From the NCBI GenBank assembly GCA_043585095.1, contig CP121321.1:1426001-1490000 (forward strand): a stretch of 64,000 nucleotides of DNA, given 5' to 3'. Source of the stretch: JANQIO01 sp043585095. Its GTDB lineage: Bacteria > Pseudomonadota > Gammaproteobacteria > Pseudomonadales > Halieaceae. Positions within the stretch are counted from its first letter, which is position 1, and every line of letters begins with the position of its first letter. Below the pieces are notes generated by a model. The model searched no databases and had not been told where the DNA came from. It saw only the letters and a list, made by a program, of their open reading frames with translations. Of the stretch, positions 26,341 through 35,702 are shown piece after piece. The position numbers and the translations under genes are program-made.

Positions 26341-27134
26341 GCATACACACCACGAGTCGCAAGTTCTGTCGCCTGGCCGTCTGCGCGCTTTTATGCGTGA
26401 TGGCGTCAGCTTGTATCACCCAGAACGAAACCGCTTTCAACACTGAAGTGTCTTCATCCGAAGCCTTGAGCCGTCGCGTAGAGTTGGCGCGCAAATATAT
26501 CGGCGACGGCAACTGGGAAGATGCCAAGCGAAACCTCAAGCTGGCCCAGGAAATTGATTCTAAGAACCCGGAGGTTTTCGAAGCCTTTGCCTTGGTTTAT
26601 CAAAGCACCGGGGAGTACGAGCAGGCGGAAGAGAACTTTGAGCGCGCTATAGCCCTGAAACGCGATTTTTCTCGAGCGCGCAATAACTATGCCGCGTTTC
26701 TGTACAGCCAGCGCCGCTACAAAGAGGCAGAAGAGCAGCTGGAAGTGGTCATCAAGGACACGCTCTATGAGTCTCGGCCTCAGGCTTTTATTAATCTCGG
26801 CTTGTGTCGCATCCGTTTAGGCGAAGACGACAAGGCCAGAGAAGCCCTGCAACGCGCGCTGACCATGGATCGCAGCAACAGCCTTGCGATGCTGGAACTC
26901 GCGGCTCTGGAATACCGCGCCGAAAACTATGCATTGGCCGAGCGCTATCTGGACAGCTTTAGGCGTTTCCGCAAGCAGCAGCCAGCAAGAGCTTTATATC
27001 TTGGAGTTCAACTGGCGCATGCACAGGACGACGCGGATGCGGAAGCCAGCTATGCGCTGGCGCTGAGAAACCTGTATCCCAAGTCGGCTGAATATCGCGC
27101 CTACCGTAAGGCATTGGAAGATGGAGAGCTCTGA
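26331..27134 (+). CDS. pilW: Type IV pilus biogenesis lipoprotein PilW/PilF, TPR protein
   Basis: A 267-residue lipoprotein with lipobox MASAC (Cys at about residue 28) and about six TPR motifs from residue 45 to 250 (ARKYIGDGNWEDAKRNLKLA, YEQAEENFERAIALKRDFSR and so on). PilW/PilF helps the secretin PilQ assemble in the outer membrane. It overlaps the end of rlmN by ten bases; an internal start at 26337 is also possible. Its position between rlmN and the rodZ-like gene is the standard one. Confidence 0.9.
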   Translation: MGMSIHTTSRKFCRLAVCALLCVMASACITQNETAFNTEVSSSEALSRRVELARKYIGDGNWEDAKRNLKLAQEIDSKNPEVFEAFALVYQSTGEYEQAEENFERAIALKRDFSRARNNYAAFLYSQRRYKEAEEQLEVVIKDTLYESRPQAFINLGLCRIRLGEDDKAREALQRALTMDRSNSLAMLELAALEYRAENYALAERYLDSFRRFRKQQPARALYLGVQLAHAQDDADAEASYALALRNLYPKSAEYRAYRKALEDGEL

Positions 27135-28155
27135 TACTGCTAAGTCAGAGCTCGCGGGCCCCGGTGAACAGCTTCTGGAGGCTCGCGAGCGCGCGGGCGT
27201 GTCGCCTCGGGAAATGGCCGATCGTTTAAACTGGTTGCCGGCGCACCTCATCGCTATCGAGCAAAACCGCTTTGACGATCTTCGCAGCCAGGCATTTGTG
27301 CGTGGCTATTTGCGGGCCTACGCGCGCGCACTTGAGTTAAATGAAGATGCGATCGTCGGACTGTATAACGCTCGCACTCCAGAAGCTGCTCAGGCTGAGC
27401 GTGATGCGATTGCGGTGCGCAGAGGGGAAGGGCCGGGCAGCACCAACTCTGTGCTTTGGATCGTCCTGGGCTGCCTGTTCGCGGCACTGCTGGTGGTTAT
27501 GGTGTGGTGGAAGCAGCAGCCTTCTTCACCCGGTGGCGATACCGACGCTGAAGCAAGCGCTGGCAGTGCTGTCGATATTTCGGCGGAGAATGCCGCCGCG
27601 CAGGAGCTCCTTGAAAGCACAGAATCCGACGCTGGTGATGGGTTGCTGCAAACGGTTGAGGATGATTCAGGAGCAGCCGCAACGCTGGTTACGGATGCTG
27701 AGGTAAATACTGCCAACGCGGTCACAGACCCTTCACGGTCTGCAGAAAGCGCTAGCCTTGAGGGGGTAGCAGCTGTTGGCGGGGAAATGAATGATGCGGG
27801 CTCTGCCGATGGCGATCAGCTGGCCGCTGAGCAGGCGCCGTTCGCAGCGGACAACATCGACAATATGCTGCGATTTCAGTTTTCTGACGAATGCTGGCTC
27901 GAGGTCAAGGACGGTAGCGGAATTCTGATCTATTCTGACCTAAAGCAGGCTGGTGATACCTTGTCATTACGGGGCGATCCGCCTTTTCAGATTGTCGCGG
28001 GAAATGCGGCCGCCGTCGCGCTGACATATCGAGGTCAGCCCGTCCCCGTAACGGCGCCGCCGGGCCGCAACAAGGCCAGAGTCACGGTAGGCACAGGAAT
28101 AGATGGCACCGGAGCAGATGGCACCGGGTCAGATGTAGAGGAAGGTGAATCATGA
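27121..28155 (+). CDS. rodZ: RodZ-like helix-turn-helix membrane protein (DUF4115)
   Basis: A 344-residue bitopic protein. An N-terminal HTH_25 domain (residues 13-85, EQLLEARERAGVSPREMADRL-type pattern), a transmembrane span at 109-130, a long Ala/Asp/Glu-rich linker (130-245) and a C-terminal DUF4115 beta-domain (DECWLEVKDGSG, then PPFQIVAGNAAAVAL). RodZ couples MreB to the cell wall machinery. The tail has a short repeat (IDGTGADGTGSDVEEGES). It overlaps pilW by 14 bp and ispG by 4 bp (ATGA). Confidence 0.88.
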   Translation: MESSDTAKSELAGPGEQLLEARERAGVSPREMADRLNWLPAHLIAIEQNRFDDLRSQAFVRGYLRAYARALELNEDAIVGLYNARTPEAAQAERDAIAVRRGEGPGSTNSVLWIVLGCLFAALLVVMVWWKQQPSSPGGDTDAEASAGSAVDISAENAAAQELLESTESDAGDGLLQTVEDDSGAAATLVTDAEVNTANAVTDPSRSAESASLEGVAAVGGEMNDAGSADGDQLAAEQAPFAADNIDNMLRFQFSDECWLEVKDGSGILIYSDLKQAGDTLSLRGDPPFQIVAGNAAAVALTYRGQPVPVTAPPGRNKARVTVGTGIDGTGADGTGSDVEEGES

Positions 28156-29285
28156 AAACAGAATCGCCCATTAAGCGTCGCAAGTCGCGTCAGATTTTTG
28201 TCGGTAACGTGCCGGTGGGCGGCGATGCGCCGATTAGCGTGCAAAGCATGACCAATACAGAAACCTGTGATGTCGCCGCTACTGTTGCGCAGGTGCAGGC
28301 TATTGCTGACGCAGGCGGCGATATCGTCAGGGTCTCCGTGCCGTCTATGGATGCGGCAGAAGCCTTCCGGGAAATTCGCCAACAGGTCAGCGTTCCGCTG
28401 GTCGCCGACATTCACTTTGACCATAAAATAGCGCTTAAAGTGGCGCAATATGGCGTCGACTGCATCCGCATCAATCCCGGCAATATAGGTCGTAAGGAAA
28501 AAGTGCGTGAAGTCGTAGATAGCTGCCGAGATAAGGGAATTCCCATCCGCATTGGCGTGAATGCCGGTTCCCTGGGTAAAGATCTGCAGCGTAAATACGG
28601 CGAACCCACGGCGGAAGCGCTGGTCGAATCGGCGATGCGTAATGTCGACATCCTCGATGGACTGGACTTTCAGGACTTCAAGGTCAGCGTCAAGGCGTCG
28701 GAAGTCTTTATGGCGGTAGATGCCTATCGTTTGCTGGCGCAGCAAATCGAGCAGCCGCTGCATCTGGGAATTACGGAAGCCGGTGGCCTTCGCGGCGGCA
28801 CGGTGAAGTCTGCGGTTGGCCTGGGCATGTTGCTTATGGAAGGCATCGGCGACACCATCCGTATTTCATTGGCCGCCGATCCAGTTGAAGAGATTAAGGT
28901 TGGTTTCGAAATTCTCAAGAGCCTCAAGCTACGCGCCAATGGCATCAACTTTATCGCTTGCCCGAGTTGTTCGCGCCAGAACTTCGACGTCATCGGTACG
29001 ATGAACGAGTTAGAAAATCGCCTGGAAGATATACGCACGCCTATGGATGTGGCGGTGATCGGATGCATCGTTAACGGCCCCGGTGAGGCGCGAGAAGCTG
29101 ACGTCGGCCTGACCGGCGCAACGCCCAGTAATCTTATCTACCTGAACGGTGAGCCGGACCACAAGGTCAGCAACGAAGACTTCGTCGATCACCTCGAGGA
29201 AGTCATCCGTAAAAAAGCGGCCGACCTTGAGGCGCACCGTGCAGCAGAAGAAGGAAAGGCGAGCGATCTCATCGCCAAAGCCTAA
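28152..29285 (+). CDS. ispG: 4-hydroxy-3-methylbut-2-en-1-yl diphosphate synthase
   Basis: A 377-residue 4Fe-4S enzyme of the MEP isoprenoid pathway. The substrate barrel begins PISVQSMTNTETCDV, and the cluster cysteines are in ACPSCSRQNFDV and VIGCIVNGPGEA. Standard length and intact. The ATGA overlap couples it to the rodZ-like gene. Like IscS upstream it depends on Fe-S supply, which is notable since no scaffold gene is in this window. Confidence 0.97.
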   Translation: MKTESPIKRRKSRQIFVGNVPVGGDAPISVQSMTNTETCDVAATVAQVQAIADAGGDIVRVSVPSMDAAEAFREIRQQVSVPLVADIHFDHKIALKVAQYGVDCIRINPGNIGRKEKVREVVDSCRDKGIPIRIGVNAGSLGKDLQRKYGEPTAEALVESAMRNVDILDGLDFQDFKVSVKASEVFMAVDAYRLLAQQIEQPLHLGITEAGGLRGGTVKSAVGLGMLLMEGIGDTIRISLAADPVEEIKVGFEILKSLKLRANGINFIACPSCSRQNFDVIGTMNELENRLEDIRTPMDVAVIGCIVNGPGEAREADVGLTGATPSNLIYLNGEPDHKVSNEDFVDHLEEVIRKKAADLEAHRAAEEGKASDLIAKA

Positions 29286-29294
29286 GGAAACTCA

Positions 29295-30575
29295 GTGAAT
29301 TCTATACGCGCCATTCGGGGAATGACTGACATTCTCCCGTCGGACACCTGCTACTGGCAGCATCTCGAACAACAGGTCGCCGGGTTGCTTGATAGCTATG
29401 GCTATCGAGAAATCCGCTTGCCGGTTGTCGAGCAAACGGCTTTGTTCGCCCGTGCCATCGGCGAGGTGACCGATATCGTTGAGCGCGAGATGTACAGCTT
29501 TGAGGATCGCAATGGCGATAGCCTGACGCTGCGCCCCGAGGGCACCGCGGGTTGCGTGCGGGCGGTGATACAGAACGGTCTGCTGGGTATGCAGCAAAAG
29601 CTTTGGTACGCGGGCCCCATGTTCCGGCACGAGCGTCCTCAAAAAGGTCGTCAGCGCCAGTTTCATCAGGTGGGCGTTGAGGTTTACGGAACCGAGACCC
29701 CGGACGTCGAAGCGGAGCTCATCGCGCTTACGGCGCGTCTTTGGCGGCTTTTGGGTATTGATGATCTGGTCTCGCTGGAAATCAACAGTCTGGGCAGCAA
29801 TGAGGCCAGAGGGTCTTACCGAGAGGCGCTGGTGGGCTACCTGTCAGCGCGTCGTGATAATCTGGATGAAGATAGTCAACGGCGTCTGGAGAGCAACCCG
29901 CTGCGCATTCTGGACAGCAAGAACCCCGACACACAGGCACTGTTGTCTGATGCGCCTGAGCTGATTGATTATCTGGACGAAGACTCTCGCTATCACTTTG
30001 AGCGGCTCGCCAGCCTGCTCGACGCCGCCGGTATTGGTTATCAGGTGAATCCGCGTTTGGTGCGTGGCTTGGATTATTACAATCGCACTGTGTTCGAATG
30101 GGTGACCTCGTCGCTGGGAGCGCAAGGTACGGTCTGCGCCGGTGGACGCTATGACGGCCTGGTTGAACAATTGGGCGGCAAATCGACTCCAGCGGTTGGC
30201 TTCGCAATGGGTCTGGAGCGACTGGTTTTGCTTTTGCAGGAACGCGAGGAGACCGCGCTCGAATCCCCTGCGGCCGACGTCTATCTGGTAGCGGTTGGTG
30301 ACGCCGCAGCGTTAGCAGGCTTTCGTCTGGGAGAGCAACTACGTGACGAGTTTCCCGAGGTGAGACTGCAAGTGCACAGCGGTGGTGGCAGCTTTAGAAG
30401 CCAAATGAAGAAGGCCGACCGCAGCGGCGCCAGCCTGGCGCTACTGCTGGGTGAGCAGGAGCTCGCTGATCGTGCGGTTGGTTTCAAACCGCTGCGCGGC
30501 GGTGATCAATACAGTGTGGCGCAAGCGGATCTAGCGCAGGAACTACAAAACTATTTCGATAAAGAGGAAGCCTAG
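29295..30575 (+). CDS. hisS: Histidyl-tRNA synthetase
   Basis: A 426-residue class II synthetase. It starts IRAIRGMTDILPSD as usual, motif 2 is in MFRHERPQKGRQRQFHQVGVE, the histidine-specific motif is LVRGLDYYNRTVFEW, and motif 3 is GFAMGLERL, followed by an anticodon-binding domain. The start is GTG at 29295 with AAGGAA upstream. It lies 9 bp after ispG, and its stop overlaps the GTG of yfgM. Confidence 0.97.
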   Translation: MNSIRAIRGMTDILPSDTCYWQHLEQQVAGLLDSYGYREIRLPVVEQTALFARAIGEVTDIVEREMYSFEDRNGDSLTLRPEGTAGCVRAVIQNGLLGMQQKLWYAGPMFRHERPQKGRQRQFHQVGVEVYGTETPDVEAELIALTARLWRLLGIDDLVSLEINSLGSNEARGSYREALVGYLSARRDNLDEDSQRRLESNPLRILDSKNPDTQALLSDAPELIDYLDEDSRYHFERLASLLDAAGIGYQVNPRLVRGLDYYNRTVFEWVTSSLGAQGTVCAGGRYDGLVEQLGGKSTPAVGFAMGLERLVLLLQEREETALESPAADVYLVAVGDAAALAGFRLGEQLRDEFPEVRLQVHSGGGSFRSQMKKADRSGASLALLLGEQELADRAVGFKPLRGGDQYSVAQADLAQELQNYFDKEEA

Positions 30576-31279
30576 TGGAGAACTACACCACAGAGGAAGA
30601 ACAACTCGAAGCCCTCAAACGTTGGTGGCAAGAGAATGGCCGTTCAACGATTTTTGCAATTGTTCTCGCGCTGGGAGCAGGCTTTGGTTGGCAGGGTTAT
30701 CAAGGCTATGAAGCGCAGCAATCAGCGGCAGCCTCACAGCGCTATGAAATGATGATGGAAGCCGTGAGGGCCTCGGCGCAAGGTGGTGACCCCACGACCC
30801 TGAAAACACTTGCCGGTGGGATCAAGGAAGACTACGCAGGCACGGGTTATGCCGACTTTGCAGCGCTTCACCTGGCCAGAGTAGCTGTTCAGGAAGGTGA
30901 TCTCGCACTGGCGGAACAGGAGCTTCGATGGGTCTTGTCACGCAATCCAGGCGCCGAATTGAAATTATTGACCGAGCTGCGATTGGCTAAGGTCGTAGCT
31001 GCACAGGGCGATCCAGAGCGCGCTTTGAAGATCCTGACGGCCGCCGAGCCCGGCGCCTACGCGGCCGCCTACGCAGAGACAGAAGGTGACGCGTGGTTGT
31101 TGCTGGATGATCGTGAGCAGGCAGCCTCTGCCTACCAGCGCGCGATAGAGCTTGCCGCGGCCACCGATGCCGGTGCGAGCGAGGCCCTGCGATTAAAGCT
31201 TGAGTCTTTAACCCCCATACCTGCTCGTACGCTGACGCTTGCTGCTGCAGAGCCAGATGATAGTGCGAATGAAGAGTGA
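30575..31279 (+). CDS. yfgM: YfgM-family TPR-like membrane protein
   Basis: A 234-residue bitopic inner-membrane protein. A short cytoplasmic acidic start (YTTEEEQLEALKRWWQENG), a single span at residues 25-42, then a periplasmic helical TPR-like domain. YfgM interacts with the Sec translocon and the chaperone PpiD in E. coli. The GTG start overlaps the hisS stop (TAGTG). Start codon GTG, intact, in the conserved hisS-yfgM-bamB-der order. Confidence 0.92.
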   Translation: MENYTTEEEQLEALKRWWQENGRSTIFAIVLALGAGFGWQGYQGYEAQQSAAASQRYEMMMEAVRASAQGGDPTTLKTLAGGIKEDYAGTGYADFAALHLARVAVQEGDLALAEQELRWVLSRNPGAELKLLTELRLAKVVAAQGDPERALKILTAAEPGAYAAAYAETEGDAWLLLDDREQAASAYQRAIELAAATDAGASEALRLKLESLTPIPARTLTLAAAEPDDSANEE

Positions 31280-31280
31280 C

Positions 31281-32462
31281 ATGAAGGCAATTCAGCAAGC
31301 GCTGCTGGTACTCGCCTTTACGCTGAGCGCAAGCGGCTGCAGCGTGTTCTCCGACATGTTCGGCAGCGATGATGAAGAGGCCAACCAGCCTGCGCCCCTG
31401 CTGGAAATAGAAGAGCAGGCGCGCTTAAAGCGTATTTGGGATATCAATCTCGATGGTGGTCAGGGCAAGGGCTATTTTTATCTGCGCCCCGTTATTGAAG
31501 GCGACGTGTTGTACGCCGCTGGCAGTAAAGGCGAAGTCGTAGCGGTTAACAAAGTTGACGGTGGTCGGATTTGGCAGGTCGATCTGGAAACAGAGATCAG
31601 CGGAGCGGTTGGTGTAGGCGCCGGCATGGTGCTTGTCGGTAGTAGCGACGGCAAAGTCCACGCTCTGTCTGCCGACGACGGCGGTGAGCTCTGGGTTGCA
31701 GACATACGAGGCGAAATATTGGCTCCGCCCCAGACTAATGGGCGGGTCGTTGTTGCGCAGAGCTACAGCGGTAAGCTTCATGGACTAAGTGCAGAGGACG
31801 GTAGTGAGCTGTGGGCATATGACAGCAATGTGCCAGTGCTCACATTGCGCGGCACCAGCACACCAATAATTTTCGAGCGTTTCGCCATTGCCGGTTTTGG
31901 TAATGGCAGGGTTGTCGCGCTGGATCTCAGGACCGGTGCGCTGCGCTGGGAGGCGCGGGTCGCGATAGCCCAGGGGCGATCAGAAATTGATCGCATCGTC
32001 GACATCGATGGTAGCATGCTGGTGTTACCGCCGGTGTTATGGGCGGTTAGCTATCAGGGTTATCTGGTGGTTATCGATATTGCTAGCGGGCGTAAGCTAC
32101 GCCAGGAAGAAGTGTCCAGCTACGTGGGACTGGATCAGGGTTTTGGTAATGTCTACGTGGCGGAAGAAACGGGAACGCTTATCGCGTTTTTCCGCAACAG
32201 CGGTGGTGTGCGTTGGGAGCAGGGGGATCTGACTTACCGGCGTTTGAGCGCGCCCAAGACGATTAAAGGCTATGTGGCAGTGGGTGATTTTGAGGGATAC
32301 GTCCACTTGCTGTCTCAACTTGATGGCAGCATCGTAGGGCGAACGCAGGTCGATGGCGACGGCATCCGTGCCAATATGCTCTCCGAGGACGACGTGCTGT
32401 ATGTGTATGGCAACAGTGGCAAGCTAACAGCGCTGCGCGTCAGCTCGCTGAAATCCTCTTGA
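31281..32462 (+). CDS. bamB: Outer-membrane protein assembly factor BamB
   Basis: A 393-residue lipoprotein: signal peptide with lipobox SASGC, then an eight-bladed beta-propeller with PQQ-like repeats (GGRIWQVDLETEISGAVGVG, DGGELWVADIRGEI, TGALRWEARVAIA and others). BamB is part of the BAM complex that inserts outer-membrane beta-barrels. The ATG at 31281 is taken because it has GAAGAG upstream and a compact signal peptide; ATG 31269 inside the yfgM end is an alternative. Its stop overlaps the TTG start of der. Confidence 0.94.
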   Translation: MKAIQQALLVLAFTLSASGCSVFSDMFGSDDEEANQPAPLLEIEEQARLKRIWDINLDGGQGKGYFYLRPVIEGDVLYAAGSKGEVVAVNKVDGGRIWQVDLETEISGAVGVGAGMVLVGSSDGKVHALSADDGGELWVADIRGEILAPPQTNGRVVVAQSYSGKLHGLSAEDGSELWAYDSNVPVLTLRGTSTPIIFERFAIAGFGNGRVVALDLRTGALRWEARVAIAQGRSEIDRIVDIDGSMLVLPPVLWAVSYQGYLVVIDIASGRKLRQEEVSSYVGLDQGFGNVYVAEETGTLIAFFRNSGGVRWEQGDLTYRRLSAPKTIKGYVAVGDFEGYVHLLSQLDGSIVGRTQVDGDGIRANMLSEDDVLYVYGNSGKLTALRVSSLKSS

Positions 32463-33853
32463 TTCCCGTGATCGCCCTGGTGGGGCGTCCAAACGTTGGC
32501 AAATCGACACTGTTTAATCGTCTTACTCGCAGCCGCGATGCACTGGTAGCAGATTTCCCCGGTCTAACCCGCGACAGAAAATACGGAGAAGGGCGGCATG
32601 AAGATCGCCATTTCATGGTGATCGACACGGGTGGTATTACCGGCGAAGAGGTCGGTATTGATGCTCCTATGGCCGAGCAATCCATGGCGGCCATCGAGGA
32701 GGCCGATGCCGTGGTGCTGCTGGTCGATGCCAGGGCTGGCTTGACCTCCGGTGACCACGAGTTGGTTGCGATGCTTCGGCGTAGAAACCGTGCCTTCTAT
32801 CTGGCAGTCAATAAAATTGATGGTATTAACGAAGACGCGGCCATGGCTGATTTCTACGCTCTGGGCGTCGACAATTTACATCCCATGGCGGCCTCTCACG
32901 GTCGCGGCGTACGCTCTCTGCTGGATGCAGTGCTGGAGCCGTTTGAGGAAGAAGAGCCGCCGGCGCACCGCGAAGGCAGTGTGCGTGTTGCGGTGGTCGG
33001 TAGACCCAACGTTGGCAAATCGACCCTGATTAATCGCCTGCTGGGTGAAGATCGCGTGGTGGTGTATGACCAGCCCGGGACGACTCGTGACAGTATCTAC
33101 ATCGATTTTGATCGAGGCGAGCAAGCCTATACGTTGATCGATACCGCTGGTGTACGTCGCCGCAAAAACGTGCGCGAAGTCGTGGAGAAGTTTTCTATCG
33201 TAAAGACCTTGCGGGCGATTGATGATGCCCACGTGGTCATTTTGGTGATGGACGCGCATGAGGGTTTGGTAGAACAAGATTTGCATCTACTCGGCCAGGT
33301 TATTGATGCGGGCCGAGGATTGGTTTTGGCTCTCAATAAGTGGGACGGTCTGGATGAAGATGCCAAAGCGCGTATTCGCTTCGAGCTGGAGCGGCGCCTG
33401 CGCTTCATTGACTACGCGGATACGCATTTTATTTCTGCGCTGCACGGTTCCGGCGTGGGGCATTTGTATCCGTCTGTCATGGATGCCTATGAGGCATCTA
33501 CACGAAAGCTCTCAACGAACCAGCTGACCCGGATTCTCGAAGATGCGGTGTCGGACCACGAGCCCCCCATGATGAACGGGCGCAGGATTAAGCTGCGTTA
33601 TGCACATTCGGGCGGCCATAACCCGCCTATCATTATTGTGCACGGCAATCAGACCGGCAAGTTACCGGCCTCCTATCAGCGGTATCTGGAGAAGGTGTTT
33701 CGCAAGCAACTCGATCTGGGTGGAACGCCGATCAAGGTCGAGTTTCGCACCGGTAATAACCCCTATGCCGATAAGCGCAATAAGCTCACCAAACGACAGG
33801 TCGCACGCAAACGCCGTCTGATGTCCCACGTCAAAAAACGCGGCAAGCGCTGA
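32459..33853 (+). CDS. der: Ribosome-associated GTPase Der (EngA)
   Basis: A 464-residue essential GTPase of 50S subunit assembly. Two G domains carry GRPNVGKS at residues 9-16 and 181-188, with NKID (about 118-121) and NKWD motifs, followed by a KH-like C-terminal domain and a basic tail. A TTG start at 32459 gives the standard MIPVIALVGRPN; the only other start (GTG 32468) would cut the first strand. The TTG overlaps the bamB stop (TTGA), so der is translated by coupling. Confidence 0.96.
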   Translation: MIPVIALVGRPNVGKSTLFNRLTRSRDALVADFPGLTRDRKYGEGRHEDRHFMVIDTGGITGEEVGIDAPMAEQSMAAIEEADAVVLLVDARAGLTSGDHELVAMLRRRNRAFYLAVNKIDGINEDAAMADFYALGVDNLHPMAASHGRGVRSLLDAVLEPFEEEEPPAHREGSVRVAVVGRPNVGKSTLINRLLGEDRVVVYDQPGTTRDSIYIDFDRGEQAYTLIDTAGVRRRKNVREVVEKFSIVKTLRAIDDAHVVILVMDAHEGLVEQDLHLLGQVIDAGRGLVLALNKWDGLDEDAKARIRFELERRLRFIDYADTHFISALHGSGVGHLYPSVMDAYEASTRKLSTNQLTRILEDAVSDHEPPMMNGRRIKLRYAHSGGHNPPIIIVHGNQTGKLPASYQRYLEKVFRKQLDLGGTPIKVEFRTGNNPYADKRNKLTKRQVARKRRLMSHVKKRGKR

Positions 33854-33935
33854 CGCGGTTTTCTTGGCGTCGCGCCTTCTATACAGTTCTATTAATCGTA
33901 CAGATCTAATAAACCGCGCTTGCCCAACGTCCTCG

Positions 33936-34352
33936 ATGCAAAATTCTCAAAAGCATGATCCCCCAACAACTCATTCGCTACCGGACCTGGACTCTCGCGA
34001 TGCCATATGGGACTTCGTGCGTGCGTTTTATGAAGGCCTGCTAGCGGATCCGCTGCTAGGCCCCTTGTTCACCGAAGTGGCGGCGGTTGACCTTGACCAG
34101 CATATGCCACATATCGTCGACTACTGGTCGAAGCTATTGCTCGGCGAGACCGCTTATCAGCGTCATACCATGAATATACACAGGCGGCTTCACGAAAAAC
34201 GAGCACTCGAAGATCGTGATTTTGAGCGCTGGCTGGCAACATTTATAGAGACTGTTAACCAGGGCTGGCAAGGGCCTAAAGCCGAGCGAGCCAAGTTGAT
34301 CGCGGCACGAATTGCCAGCAACATGCAATCGGCCCTGGGCAGCCCGGATTAG
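33936..34352 (+). CDS. Group III truncated haemoglobin
   Basis: A 138-residue globin of the 2-over-2 type. The group III pattern FVRAFYEGLLADPLLGPLF, HMPHIVDYWSKLLLG, YQRHTMNIHRRLH (proximal His region) and FERWLATFIETVNQGWQGPKAERAK is clear. Such proteins bind O2, NO or sulfide, but the physiological role is poorly known. ATG 33936 is chosen since earlier in-frame codons would add an unconserved extension. It is probably a single-gene unit, with a promoter for the following operon just after it. Confidence 0.88.
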   Translation: MQNSQKHDPPTTHSLPDLDSRDAIWDFVRAFYEGLLADPLLGPLFTEVAAVDLDQHMPHIVDYWSKLLLGETAYQRHTMNIHRRLHEKRALEDRDFERWLATFIETVNQGWQGPKAERAKLIAARIASNMQSALGSPD

Positions 34353-34370
34353 AAATTACAAAAAAAGGGC

Positions 34371-34398
34371 TTGCATGATCGTTTTTGGGTGATATAGT
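34371..34398 (+). promoter_or_regulatory. Promoter for the DUF2807-GntR-ABC operon
   Basis: TTGCAT (34371-34376), a 16-bp spacer and TATAGT (34393-34398), followed by a GATATAAC segment, about 30 bp before the ATG. The repeated GATATA(34391-34396, 34401-34406) around the -10 could be an operator for the GntR regulator of this operon, which is speculative. Confidence 0.5.
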
Positions 34399-34428
34399 TA
34401 GATATAACACCATATCGGAGTGGGCTTT

Positions 34429-35286
34429 ATGTCAGTTCTATACAAAAGAAAACTTGCCTCAGGCGGAGCACTGCGACTCACCATCGCCTGCGTGTTCCTG
34501 CTCTGCGCTAGCCTCTCAGCACTGTCGCATGCGGACACGCGATCAGTAGAGGGTTTTGATGTCGATACCGTGGTGCTGCGTAGCAGCGATGAGCTGCGGA
34601 TCACCCAGGGCGATGCCAATCGCCTGCTCGTCAAAGGCAGCAGCCGGTATTTGGACCTGCAACCCTTTTACGTGCGCGGCAAAACCCTAACGCTGGGGCT
34701 TAGCAAGGATGGCAAGCGCTCTCGAGGCTTGCAGTTCCTGCTAGAGATCAGTTCCTTGCGCTCGGTTACCTTGCAGGGATCGGGTGATATCTGGATAGAC
34801 CCGCTAACGGTAGATGATCTGGAGGCGAACGTCGCCGGCTCTGGAACCATTCACCTCTATGAAATTAACGCAAAAGATCTCTATCTCCAGGTAGGTGGCT
34901 CGGGTGGTATTCAGTTGGCCGGCGCATCAGTGGAAGAGCTTGACGTTGAAGTGGCCGGCAGCGGTGGTATAGATCTGGGTAAGTTGACGGTTACCCGCAT
35001 GGCGGTGGGGCTCGCGGGGTCTGGTGAGGTGAAGGCGGCGCGTGAAAGCTCGGCTGGCATGGTGGAGTCACTGGATCTCAGCATAGCGGGCTCGGGCGAA
35101 GTTAATTTGTCTGAGCTACCGGTGCGAACGGCCGAGGTGGCCATAGTGGGCTCGGGTGATGCCTACCTGAATGTGGAAGAAAAGCTAGACGTAAGCGTAA
35201 TGGGAAGTGGCGACGTCAAATACTGGGGTGATCCCGTAGTTGATGAGCAATCAATTGGCTCCGGTGGCGTACGTCGTCAGGACTAA
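34429..35286 (+). CDS. DUF2807 (GIN domain) secreted protein
   Basis: A 285-residue exported protein: signal peptide with cleavage near SALSHA, then repeated beta-strand units with the phrase G-S-G-x-(I/V/G) at regular spacing (LQGSGDIWIDPL, VAGSGTIHLYEI, VAGSGGIDLGKL, IAGSGEVNLSEL, VMGSGDVKYWGD), as in the DUF2807 right-handed beta-helix family. Function is unknown; some relatives are regulated by membrane stress systems. It comes first in an operon with a YtrA-type regulator and an ABC exporter, suggesting an envelope-linked role. Confidence 0.85.
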   Translation: MSVLYKRKLASGGALRLTIACVFLLCASLSALSHADTRSVEGFDVDTVVLRSSDELRITQGDANRLLVKGSSRYLDLQPFYVRGKTLTLGLSKDGKRSRGLQFLLEISSLRSVTLQGSGDIWIDPLTVDDLEANVAGSGTIHLYEINAKDLYLQVGGSGGIQLAGASVEELDVEVAGSGGIDLGKLTVTRMAVGLAGSGEVKAARESSAGMVESLDLSIAGSGEVNLSELPVRTAEVAIVGSGDAYLNVEEKLDVSVMGSGDVKYWGDPVVDEQSIGSGGVRRQD

Positions 35287-35327
35287 ATAACTGATGACGA
35301 TTACGCATCCCGCTGGGAGAAGCAGCC

Positions 35328-35702
35328 ATGGCTATTGAATGGAACGACGATTTGCCGATCTATCGGCAGCTGCGCGAACTGGTCATGCAGCGCATATTGG
35401 ACGGTAGCTTTGCCGAGGGCGAAGCGATTCCATCGGTGCGACAGGTCGCATCTGACTACAACATTAATCACCTGACTGTCGCCAAGGCCTATCAAGAGCT
35501 GGTCGACGATGGGGTGCTGGAAAAGAGGCGGGGGCTGGGCATGTTTGTATTGAGCGGAGCGCGAGAAACACTAACCCAGGATGAGCAGCAAAAGTTTCTA
35601 CAGGAAGAGCTGCCGGCATTCGCAGATCGCATAAAGCGACTGGGCCTGGACCTGGATACCGTGACAACAAAGCTTAGAGAACAAGAGGGCGCCAACTCAT
35701 GA
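35328..35702 (+). CDS. GntR-family regulator, YtrA subfamily
   Basis: A 124-residue protein made of a winged-helix DNA-binding domain (IYRQLRELVMQRILDGSFAEGEAIPSVRQVASDYNINHLTVAKAYQELVDDGVLEKRRGLGMFV) and a short C-terminal helix for dimerisation. The missing large effector domain marks the YtrA subfamily, whose members repress adjacent ABC transporter genes. The ATG overlap with the ATPase gene (ATGA, 35699-35702) supports co-expression. Confidence 0.93.
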   Translation: MAIEWNDDLPIYRQLRELVMQRILDGSFAEGEAIPSVRQVASDYNINHLTVAKAYQELVDDGVLEKRRGLGMFVLSGARETLTQDEQQKFLQEELPAFADRIKRLGLDLDTVTTKLREQEGANS